Of a DNA stretch of 64,000 nucleotides, positions 1-11,200 are shown piece after piece. The notes under the pieces are model-generated. The model worked only from the letters and a program-made list of their open reading frames with translations, was not told the DNA's origin and did no database searches. Location of the stretch: assembly GCF_003385895.1 (NCBI RefSeq), contig NZ_QRDQ01000007.1:682001-746000 (forward strand), given 5' to 3'. Position numbers and translations under genes: made by a program. This DNA is from Flavobacterium cutihirudinis. Its GTDB lineage: Bacteria > Bacteroidota > Bacteroidia > Flavobacteriales > Flavobacteriaceae. How positions within the stretch are numbered: the first letter of the stretch is position 1; each line of letters opens with the position of its first letter.

Positions 1-1
1 T

Positions 2-439
2 TATATTCCAACAACGGCCGAGATTGGACAAATGAATTTTAGTGCTCCAGGTCAGGCAGCTGCTTTTGATGCGTTTATTTCTCAGGATAAATACATGAAA
101 GATAGAAGAGGGCAATATGCAGACCGTTATGGTGCTATATCTCCATGGAGAGGAAGATGCGATCTTAAAGTAATGCAGGATTACAATTTTAGAGTTTCTT
201 CGGCATCTGAGAAAACAAATACAATTCAGTTTAGTATAGATGTTTTGAACTTTGGGAATTTGATAAATTCTGATTGGGGCGTTGTACAAGTACCTACAAG
301 TGTTCAGCCAATTGGTGTGACTGTCGCAGGAAATGTGCCAACATACACATTTAATAATACGCTTGTAAAAACATACAATTATGATGCGAGTTTGACATCG
401 AGATGGCAAGCACAATTTGGTATCAGATACATTTTTTAG
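2..439 (+). CDS. TonB-dependent receptor, C-terminal end (partial)
   Basis: The reading frame is already open at base 2 and runs 145 codons to a stop, so the gene begins upstream of the window. The visible part looks like the last strands of an outer-membrane beta barrel: alternating aromatic and polar residues, a tyrosine- and asparagine-rich strand region, and a final phenylalanine (ending GIRYIF), the usual signal for insertion by the BAM complex. The length and style resemble the C-terminus of Oar-like TonB-dependent receptors with a carboxypeptidase-regulatory N-terminal domain, which are common in Flavobacterium. The substrate cannot be inferred. A strong terminator follows 24 bp after the stop. 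Another large TonB-type barrel remains possible because the plug domain is outside the window. Confidence 0.75.
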   Translation, partial: YIPTTAEIGQMNFSAPGQAAAFDAFISQDKYMKDRRGQYADRYGAISPWRGRCDLKVMQDYNFRVSSASEKTNTIQFSIDVLNFGNLINSDWGVVQVPTSVQPIGVTVAGNVPTYTFNNTLVKTYNYDASLTSRWQAQFGIRYIF

Positions 440-463
440 TAAAGTAAAAAAAGTTATAAATTT

Positions 464-491
464 GCCCTCGCGTTTGCGAGGGCTTTTTTTT
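464..491 (+). terminator. Rho-independent terminator after the TonB receptor gene
   Basis: A perfect 8-bp GC-rich stem (GCCCTCGC pairing with GCGAGGGC, loop GTTT) is directly followed by eight T. It lies between the receptor stop and the start of the next gene, so it should insulate the two. Confidence 0.95.
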
Positions 492-533
492 GTAAAAAAT
501 CAAAAGTCTTTTAAACGTTTAAACTTTACAAAA

Positions 534-1007
534 ATGAAATACGCAAGATTAACAAAAGAGCAATTTGATGAATTGCATGCAGAATTTGCCAGTTTTTTAG
601 CAACTCAAGCAATTGATAAAGCAGAGTGGGATTCTCTTAAAACCAACAAGCCTGAAGTTGCTGAACAGGAATTAGATGTTTTTTCAGATTTGATTTGGGA
701 AGGTGTTTTGTCAAGAGCTGAATTTTTGGAACATTTTTCAAAAAACCATATTTTTCTTTTTCAATGTTTTGATACTCATGTACAGTCAATTGTATTAAAA
801 GCATTAGTTCCAGAGACGGATTTTTTAAGTCAGGAAGGTTTGCAATGGCTAAGCGACAATATGTTTACTGAAAATATTGAAATGAAAGTTGGTAAAAAAG
901 TGTTTACTGAAGATCGAAATGCATCTATTTTTCAATTAATTCAACAGGGAGCTTTTTTAAGTGATGGACAATTGTTTAAACAGATCAATAGTATTATCGA
1001 GTCTTAA
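534..1007 (+). CDS. Conserved hypothetical protein (DUF6495-like)
   Basis: A 157-residue soluble acidic protein with no signal peptide or membrane segment. The open frame extends upstream to 417, but that part crosses the terminator at 464-491, so the ATG at 534 is the sensible start. The protein is mostly alpha-helical in appearance, with repeated patterns such as LTKEQFDELHAEFASFL. I recall this protein as a short Bacteroidetes-specific family (DUF6495, from memory), sometimes misnamed histidyl-tRNA synthetase. No function is known to me. It stands alone with a terminator on each side, so it is probably its own transcription unit. Confidence 0.7.
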   Translation: MKYARLTKEQFDELHAEFASFLATQAIDKAEWDSLKTNKPEVAEQELDVFSDLIWEGVLSRAEFLEHFSKNHIFLFQCFDTHVQSIVLKALVPETDFLSQEGLQWLSDNMFTENIEMKVGKKVFTEDRNASIFQLIQQGAFLSDGQLFKQINSIIES

Positions 1008-1036
1008 GAGTTTTTTAAATTTTTAAATACAATAAA

Positions 1037-1080
1037 AGGTTAAACAAATGGAATTTTCATTGTTTAGCCTTTTTGTATTT
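1037..1080 (+). terminator. Terminator after the DUF6495-like gene
   Basis: AGGTTAAAC pairs with GTTTAGCCT (one G-T pair). The outer arm is followed by TTTTTGTATTTTTTT. It starts 30 bp after the stop codon. Confidence 0.8.
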
Positions 1081-2232
1081 TTTTAACAGTTGTTTAATTT
1101 TTATTGTTTTTTTAAACAGGTACTTTTACGTGTTTTTTTATAAAGAAGCAATAATTTAGGATTTTGATTAAAATAATGTAGGTTTTGTCTGTTGTTTTTT
1201 GAATTTGTTAAATTAGAGCTGATAAAAATCCTTTACAATGTAGGATTTTACTTTAAATATTTCAATTTTGTCTAATCTTTTGCTTTTGTAGTTTTAATTC
1301 TACAATCCGTTTATTGCCTTGAAATAGCTACTTTTTCCTATAAAAAACGCCGTTTTTGATACTTCTATACTGTTGTATTTACTTCGAAGATCAAAAGTAT
1401 GCTTGTTTTGTATTTTTCTTTTCCTTAATTTTAGAATAATAAAAGTTAAACAAAATAGTCTGATGTCTTTTTGAAACCATCTTTAAAACTTGTTTTTGTT
1501 TAATGTTGTCAATTAAAAAAGTCTGTGTAATAATAAGCCTGTATTAAATAACTTAAATTAGTTTGCATATGGAAATGACAATTACTCTAATTATTAAGTT
1601 CGTATTTGCGATTCAAATTCTGTTAGTCTCATTTTTTATCTTTTTTGAATTTACTTCTATAGTAAATTTTATTTCAACTAATATATTTCATAAAAATTAT
1701 AATAGTTCAAGTTTTTCATTTTCAAATCCCAATCGGCGATTTTGTGAGTGAAAAACTTTTTTGTGTTTATTCGTCTCAAACAGATGGATAAGGATCAAAA
1801 AATCGTATCTCAATTATTTTAAATTAAATGACTAATTTAAAATAGCGAAAAGTTCTCAGAGGACTAATCAACTTCTTTGAATATTGAGGTATTCTATATA
1901 ATAATAAAATTCCCCCCGTTTAGCTCAACTTAAATTTTCTTTTTTGAAAATTAAGCATTTAATAAATCGCTCCTTTTGGAAGACTGATTCAGATCTTTAT
2001 TTCCTAAAAGTTAAGACATTTTTGTTTTAAAGTGATATAAAAATGCTTTTTGGTTTACTATAAAGTGAACGCGACATTCCATGTATTTTTTTTGGGATAT
2101 AATTTAAAGTTCTAAGTTTTAGAATTTTAAGTTTTATTCTAAGCAGTTGATTATTAGTGTTTTTTGAATTGCCTAAGCATACGTGCTTATCGCAACAGGT
2201 ATTTTATTGTCCATTTTCTAATCTTCCAAATT
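1081..2232. other. AT-rich intergenic region without a convincing gene
   Basis: About 1.15 kb of very AT-rich DNA before the giant adhesin gene. The only open frame is a 60-residue one at 1569-1751 with one hydrophobic stretch, which I do not support as a gene. I found no clear TTTG/TAnnTTTG promoter. Two small hairpins lie near the 3' end: TTCTAA/TTAGAA at about 2110-2124 and TAAGCA/TGCTTA at 2174-2189. They may sit in the 5' untranslated region of the adhesin mRNA. The length suggests a long leader or degraded sequence. Confidence 0.6.
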
Positions 2233-5200
2233 ATGAAAAAAAAATTTACTTTTTATGATCTCCTTGTTAAGAAGAGATTGTTTAGTTTGCTTTTTTTATT
2301 GCTTTTTTGCAATTTAAGTATTGCGCAAACTTTTTGTAGACCAGACTCACAGACTAATAGTACTGGCGGTCTTTTATGTGTAGGAATGAGTGTAACGAAT
2401 CCAAATAATGCATTTGATTCGAGTATGTCAACTTATGCATCTATTACGAACGTGCTCGGCTTAGGCTGTTTTGCGCAGGAAACATTGCATTTTAATCAAA
2501 CTGCGATGGCCGGAGATCAAATAGTAATCTATTTGGGTGAAGGCAACGGTTTATTGGATGTCGGTGTTTTAGCAAATGCTACTATTCAGGCAAAGAACGG
2601 TACTACAAATGTTGGTTCGCCAATTGCGTTGAATGATCCAATTTTAAATCTAAATTTATTATCCGGAGGAAATATTGCAGTAATAAAGTATACGCTACCG
2701 GGAAATGCAAATCAGGTTCAAATTCAATCGGGTGGACTTTTGTCTGCATTGGTTAATTTAAGGATTTATGATGTGCGATTGCAATTTGCTACACCAACTA
2801 TTGCAGGAGGAGAAACACAATCTGTTTGTTTTGGCCAATCTATTGCTCTTTCCGCTACACCTGTAACGGGGACAACAATTGCATGGTACGATACACCAAC
2901 TGCAACTACGCCACTTTCAACTACTTCGACGTATACGCCACCCGCTTTAACAGCTACTACAACTTATTATGTAAGTACTTCAAGAAATGCTGGTTGCGAA
3001 AGCGATTCCAGACTTCCTGTAACTATAAATGTTATAGAACCGATACAACCTTCAATAAGTGCGACCGGAACTTCAATTTGCTCTTCGAGCGCGACTCAAG
3101 CGACTACACTTTCCGTTATAAATCCTGTTCCGGGAACTACTTATTCATGGTACAATGTTGCCACGGGGGGAACGGCATTAACTACAAACAATACTTATAC
3201 ACCAACTGTTCCGGTAGGTGTTACTGATTTTTATGTAGAAGCTGCGATTGGTTCTTGCAAATCAGCCCGAACTAAAGTAAGTGTTACATCTACTCCTGTT
3301 CCAGGATTAGCAACTGTGTTAACACAAAGCGTATCAATATTATCAGGACAGAATGCAACTCTAAGCGCTTCAACATCAGAAGCGGGAGTTGTTTTAGATT
3401 GGTATGATGTACCAACGGGAGGAACTAAATTATTAGGTGATTCTAATACTTTTACAACTCCAATTTTAACAGCTACTAAGACTTATTATATTGAGTCACG
3501 TAATAGTACTGGAGGATGTGTAAGTGCTTCAAGAGTACCGGTGACGATAACTGTTTTACCAAATCCGTTGGGAACATGTTTGGAAGCAAACAGTCAGCAA
3601 ACGTCTCAATTCGGAATATGTTTATTATGTTCTACTACAACACCAAATAATTCAGTTGATGGAAATCCTGCAACCTTTGCAAGACTTACTCTTCCGGCAG
3701 GTTTATTAAACGGATGGATTCAACAAACATTACAATTTAATAATTCTGGAAAAAAAGATGATATTATAGATGTCGAACTTGCTTTGCCTGGAGGAATTGC
3801 TGATGTTTCTTTACTTGGAGCAGTTAGTCTGGCAACTTACAATGGGTCAACTTTTAATAATGACAGAGTTTTTATAAACAACACCTTAGTGTCTTTACAG
3901 TTATTATCAGGTGACAGATTTAGAGCAAGTATCGTTGCAGGAGGGACATTTGATCGTGTAGAGATTAGATTGGGAGGTACTTTAACCGTACTTACAAATT
4001 TAGATATTTATCAGGCAACATATAGATATAAAGCGCCAACCGTTACTGGTAATAAAACCATCTGTGCAGGACAGACAACAACTTTGACAGCAAATTTGGA
4101 AGTTGGTGAGACTGTAAACTGGTATGATGCTATAACTGGAGGAAATTTGTTGACCTCTACAGCAGCATATACCACATCTGTTTTAAATACAACAACTACT
4201 TTTTATACTGAAATTACACGTAATGGATGTGTTAATAGCGTAAGAAATCCTGTAATTGTTACAGTAAATAATCCTGTGGCTCCCTCAACAGTAGTTGCAA
4301 GTCCTTCTAATTTATGTAGTGGAGCGTCTACAACCATAACAATTCAATCGCCGGTTGCCGGTACAACTTACAATTGGTATGATGCTGCAACTGGAGGGAA
4401 TTTAGTTTTTACAGGTGAAATTTTCGCAACTCCTAATTTGACTGCAACTACCACTTATCATGTAGAAGCAGTAATTGGTACTTGTGTAAGTACAACACGT
4501 ACCGCTGTGAGTGTAAATGTAAATGCACGACCAGCAGCACCAGTTCCGGTATCTTCAAATGTGGTTATTCAATCCGGTCAGAATGTAACGCTGGCAGTTA
4601 CCAATACTCCCGGGTTTACCTATACTTGGTATGATGTTGCAACAGGAGGGGCTTCCTTAGCTACTGGAAGTACTTATTCACCGAGTCCGGCTTTAACTGC
4701 AAACAAAACATTTTATGTTGAAGCAAGAGATTTAACAACGGATTGCCCAAGTAGTACGCGAGCTGCTATTACTGTTACGGTTATAAACACGGTTAGTAGT
4801 TGTTTACAGCCAAGTACGCAAGCAATAACTGTTGATCCTGGTTTATTATGTGTTGCGTGTAATGGAATTAATGGGCCTAACGCCGTTGATACACTTCCAA
4901 ATACATTTTCTTCTCTAACTATAACTGCGGGAGTACTTAATTCATACATACAACAGGAACTAACTTTTTTAACACCTGGTCAAACGGGAGATATTATTGA
5001 TGTCGAATTAGAATTACCTGGTGGTCTTGCTGATATTGCATTATTGGGATCTGTAAGTATAGGAACTTCAAATTTAGGAGTAGAAAATCCTGGTAGACTT
5101 GCCGTAAACAATAATCTATTGAATTTACAAGTATTATCAGGAAATAGATTTAAAGTTAGCTATCCAGCAACTGCAGCATTTGACAGAGTTGATATTAGAT

Positions 5201-8200
5201 TGGGAGCTTTAGTTGGTTTGTTGACTACTTTGAATGTTTATGGGGCTTCCTATAGATTTCCAAATGCTACAATAACTGGTGCATCATCGCCTATTTGTTC
5301 AGGAGGAACTGCTACTTTAACTGCTACTTCTACAGGATCAGAAACATTTACATGGTATGATGCTCCAACGGGAGGTAATCCGGTTGCTGTTAATCCAACT
5401 AGTCCATTAACAGCAAATACGACTTATTATTTAGAGGCGGCACGTGGTACTTGTATTAATAGTGTGCGTCAACCTGTTACGGTTAATGTATTAGCAATTC
5501 CAACTGCTAATGATATTACAATTACAAGTCCTTTAACCGCTTCTTGTGCGGGAGGAATTGTATTGACTCCAACATCTGCTTTAGCAGGAGCAACTTTCAA
5601 ATATTATACAACTCAAAATAAAACGACCGAAATTGTGACTGGAACTGTAGGGAATTTGACCTATTCTAAAGATCCTGTGACGGGTGCACTTACTATTAGC
5701 GGTCTTACAAGAGGCAATGCTCCTTATACTTATTATGTATCTGTACTTAATGGAGGAGTTTGTGAAAATCCGGTTGGCTCTTTAAAACCAGTTGTGATTA
5801 ATTTTCCGGCAGCTTCTGACTTAACAGTTACATCTCCTTTGATTGCATGTGCTAAAGCAAGTTTAAAAGACGCTATCACAAATTTTGATAACTTAGGAAA
5901 TACAACTTATACTTTCTTTGATTCAGCAGATAATCCAATTACAGAGCAGGCTGCGACAAATATTTTGAGTAGCGGTAATTATTTTATTCAGGCTCAAACA
6001 AATGGTGTTGCTTGTCCGTCAGCAAAATTACCTGTTACTGTTACCGTTAATCCTTTGCCAACATTAACAGGAGTAACCAGTTCAATAGCGGTTACAAAAG
6101 GAACTTCAGTAGCATTAGCAGCAACATCAAATGGAACAATAACATGGTATGATCCGCAAGGAAATGTTTTGCCTTCAAATAATACAGGTGTTTTAAATAC
6201 TGTAGGAACATTTACTTATACCGTAATAGCAAGTATTGGAACTTGTACTACAAGTCAAACAGTAACAATAAGTGTTATAGATCCTGCAACTTGTGATTCA
6301 TTGTTTGAAAGAGTGTATGCTACTACTCAATCGTCAGCATCAATTATTACAGGTGGAGTATCAAACGGACCTTTGGCTGTAGATGGAGATCCTAGTACTT
6401 ATTCTACAATAACTACAGGATTAGGACTTTTAGGAATAGGAACTACATGGCAGAATCTGCAATGGCCAACCACTATTACTAAAGGAACTCCGGTAACAGT
6501 GAAAGTTGGTTTAGAGTATAGTGCATTAGCAGTTGGCCAAAGTCTTACTGTAATAGGTACTAAACGTAATGCATCAAATAATCCTATTGATATTGGAACA
6601 TTACAGACAGTATCAGGATCATTATTGAATTTATTACCAGGTCAAAACTCATTTGAATTTACTTTTGTTCCTTCTAACAATTCCGGACCTCAGGATTATG
6701 ATGGTATCCGAGTACAATTAGGATCAATTGCAAGTCTCGCACAGAATGTAAATGTTTATGATGCACACTATGAGAAAAAAGTAGATCAAATTGTATGTGG
6801 GCAAGGTGATATTGAAGATATTTTTTATGGAGTTGAAGATCTTGGTCTTGGAGTTTTAACTTCTACAGTTGGTGTTTCTAATGCATGGAATGTTGCTGAT
6901 GGAGACGTATCTACTTATGCAACAATGTTTAATGCAGTTGGAGTACTTGCTAATGCGCAACTTTCAGCAAAATTTAGAACACCATCAATGGTTGGTGATA
7001 CACTTAGAATTGTGATTTCGAAACCGGGAACAGTTTTAAGTCTAGGCTTGCTTAACGGATTTACGGTTCAGCTTTATTCAGGAAATATTGCTGTCGGAGG
7101 TCCAATCACCAATTCGTCAGGTTTATTGACTTTAAAATTACTTTCTGCCGATACCATGGCAATGACACTTATTGCCCCTCAAACCCAACCTTATGACAAA
7201 GTTGTTATTAGTTTAGGAGGAGTTGCTACTGTCTTAGATCAGTTAAGAGTTCATACGATTGATCGTACAACAAATACCGAGGTCATAGGAGGTGACCCTG
7301 ATAATAAAGTAACGGTTTGTCCCGGTACAGATATTACACTCAAAGTACCGCCTAAATCATGTGCAGATTATGTTTGGTATGATTCTCCAACTGGCGGAAA
7401 TGTGGTAGCAAGTGGTCAGACCTTTACACTTCCGGCTACAATTGCAGCAGGAACTTATAAATATTATGTTCAGCCAATTCGTTACGGTTGTGCGGCTTTA
7501 GAAAGAGGATTAGTGACAGTAGTTGTTACTGCTACTACTCCGGCAGGAGCAATCACTAACATAACAGTAAATGGAGGAAACAGTTCCGTTATTTGTGCTG
7601 AAGATGGAAAAGTTACATTGGATGCAGTTTTAAGTGGAACTCCAGTACTTGCGAATCCAGTATATTCATGGTATAGTTTTGATGGTACAACAAGTAATTT
7701 AATAGTGGGAGAAACAGCTTCTAAATTAAATCTAACTGGATTAACGCCTGGGACTTATACGTATTATGTTGGTGTTCGTTCTGATGTAAATTGTGAAACT
7801 GCTCCGGCAGACAGAACACAAGTTACATTTACAATCTTGCCAAGCTCTTTGATTACAGATATTGTTGCCGATAATGCTACAATCTGTCATGATAGTGACG
7901 CCGTTTTAACACCATCTAGTAATTTAGTTAATCCGGTATTCTTTTGGTATTTAGATGAAAATAAAACACAACCTATTTCTAACGGGACAATTAGCAATGT
8001 AACGTATAGTATAAGTAGTACAGGAGCTTTAACAGCTTCTGGTTTAACTACTGCTATGAGTCCAATTACATATTATGTAGCAGTAGCAAGTGATAATACT
8101 TGTCAGAATAAAAATGGTGAATTAAAAGCGGTTACGGTAATCGTTAACGATCCGCCTACACCAACATCTACTAGTTACAATCAGAATTTCTGTTTGGTAG

Positions 8201-11200
8201 ATGCGCCAACGGTTGCAGATCTTCAGGTTAACGAAGCAGATGTAGTTTGGTATGATGCTGTAAATGGAGGAAATTTAATTGCATCGACAACAGCATTAGC
8301 AACAGGAATATATTATGGAGCCATAAGAGATGTTGTTGGTTGCGAAAGCTCTGTTAGATCTATCGTAAATGTTACGGTCGGTGATCCGGGAACACCTGTT
8401 ATTACAAATACTTCACAGGATTTCTGTTTGGTAGATGCACCAACAGTGGCAAGTATCGACGTAACTCCAGCTACAAATATCGTTTGGTATGACGCTTTAA
8501 GCGGAGGAAACTTGCTTGCTTCAACAGCAACATTAGCAACCGGAACATACTATGCAGCAATCAAAGATCCAACAACAAATTGTGAGAGCAATGTTAGATT
8601 GGCAATTGCGATCAGTGTAACGGATCCTGGAACGCCAGTAATCACAAATACTACTCAGGATTTCTGTTTAGTGGATGCTCCAACAGTGGCAAACATCGAC
8701 GTAACTCCAGCGACAAATATCGTTTGGTATGACGCTTTAAGCGGAGGAAACTTACTTGCTTCAACAGCAACATTAACAACAGGAACATATTACGCAGCAA
8801 TCAAAGATCCAACAACAAATTGTGAAAGCAATGTTAGATTGGCAATTGCAATCAATGTTAACGATCCTGGAACTCCGGTAATCACAAATACTACTCAGGA
8901 TTTCTGTTTAGTGGATGCGCCGACAGTGGCAAGCATCAACGTAAGCCCGGCTACAAATATCGTTTGGTACGATGCAATGAATGGTGGAAACTTACTTGCT
9001 TCAACAGCAACATTAACAACCGGAACATATTACGCAGCAATCAAAGATCCAACAACAAATTGTGAAAGCAATGTTAGATTGGCAATCGCGATCAGTGTAA
9101 CCGATCCTGGAACACCTGTTATTACAAATACTTCACAGGATTTCTGTTTGGTAGATGCACCAACAGTGGCAAGCATCGACGTAAGTCCGGCTACAAATAT
9201 TGTTTGGTATGACGCTTTAAGCGGAGGAAACTTGCTTGCTTCAACAGCAACATTAGCAACCGGAACATACTATGCAGCAATCAAAGATCCAACAACAAAT
9301 TGTGAGAGCAATGTTAGATTGGCAATTGCGATCAGTGTAACGGATCCTGGAACGCCAGTAATCACAAATACTACTCAGGATTTCTGTTTAGTGGATGCTC
9401 CAACAGTGGCAAACATCGACGTAACTCCAGCGACAAATATCGTTTGGTATGACGCTTTAAGCGGAGGAAACTTACTTGCTTCAACAGCAACATTAGCAAC
9501 TGGAACATATTACGCAGCAATCAAAGATCCAACAACAAATTGTGAAAGCAATGTTAGATTGGCAATTGCAATCAATGTTAACGATCCTGGAACACCAGTA
9601 ATCACAAATACTACTCAGGATTTCTGTTTAATTGATGCACCAACAGTGGCAAGCATCGACGTAACTCCAGCGACAAATATCGTTTGGTATGATGCTTTAA
9701 GCGGAGGAAACTTGCTTGCTTCAACAGTGACATTAACAACTGGAACATACTATGCAGCAATCAAAGATCCAACAACTAATTGCGAAAGCAATGTTAGATT
9801 GGCAATCGCAATTAGTGTAACTGATCCTGGAACACCAGTAATCACAAATACTACTCAGGATTTCTGTTTAATTGATGCACCAACAGTGGCAAACATCGAC
9901 GTAACTCCAGCTACAAATATCGTTTGGTATGATGCAATGACTGGCGGAAACTTACTTGCTTCAACAGCAACATTAACAACCGGAACATACTATGCAGCAA
10001 TTAAAGATCCAACAACAAATTGCGAAAGCAATGTTAGATTAGCAATCGCGATCAGTGTAACGGATCCTGGAACACCAGTAATCACAAAAACTACTCAGGA
10101 TTTCTGTTTAGTGGATGCGCCAACAGTGGCAAGTATCGACGTAAGTCCGGCTACAAATATTGTTTGGTATGACGCTTTAAGCGGAGGAAACTTGCTTGCT
10201 TCAACAGCGACATTAACAACCGGAACATACTATGCAGCAATCAAAGATCCAACAACAAATTGTGAGAGCAATGTTAGATTGGCAATCGCGATAAGTGTAA
10301 CGGATCCTGGAACACCAGTAATCACAAATACTACTCAGAATTTCTGTTTAATTGATGCACCAACAGTGGCAAGCATCGACGCAAGTCCTGCTACAAATAT
10401 CGTTTGGTATGACGCTTTAAGCGGAGGAAATTTGCTTGCTTCAACAGCAACATTAGCAACTGGAACATACTATGCAGCAATCAAAGATCCAACAACTAAT
10501 TGCGAAAGCAATGTTAGATTGGCGATCGCAATTAGTGTAACTGATCCTGGAACACCAACATCAGGTGACTTGACACAAGATTTCTGTTTGGTTGACGCTC
10601 CAACTGTTGCCGATATTCAGATTGATTCGCCAACAGGAGGAAGTATAGTTTGGTACAGTTCTGCTACAGGTGGTACACCAATTGCTGCTACAACTGCTTT
10701 GACTACAGGTTCTTATTTTGCTTCTATTTTAAATGCAACTACAAATTGCGAAAGTAACGTAAGACTGGAAGTTGCTGTTAGTGTAACAGATCCAGGAACA
10801 CCGAGCCTTGTAACAGCAGGAACACAGAATTTCTGTTTAATTGATGCGCCTACATTTGCAAGTATTCAGTTGAATGAAAGTAATATTGTTTGGTATACTG
10901 CATTAAATGGAGGAACTTTAATTCCGTCAACTAATGCATTGACTAACGGAACATACTTTGCAGCAATCAAAAATCCTACCTCAGGTTGCGAAAGTGCTGT
11001 AAGATTATCAGTAACGATCAATGTTAGTGATCTTCCTACGCCTACAACAACTTCAGTTTCTCAGGTATTCTGTTCAGGAAATAATCCAACGGTTGCTGAT
11101 ATTCAGGTAAATGAAACGAATGTAGTTTGGTACAATGCTGCAACAGGAGGTTCATTAATAGCTTCAACAACAGCTTTAGCAAATGGAGATTATTATGCAG

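Noticed and set aside
1569..1751. Open frame of 60 codons with one hydrophobic segment
   Set aside because: Low-complexity composition typical of AT-rich spacer, no promoter or homology I recognise, stops in all frames nearby; kept only as a note.
8383..10542. CRISPR array or satellite as an explanation for the 240-bp periodicity
   Set aside because: The unit is in frame, translates throughout, and is far longer than CRISPR repeats; it encodes Ig-like domains.
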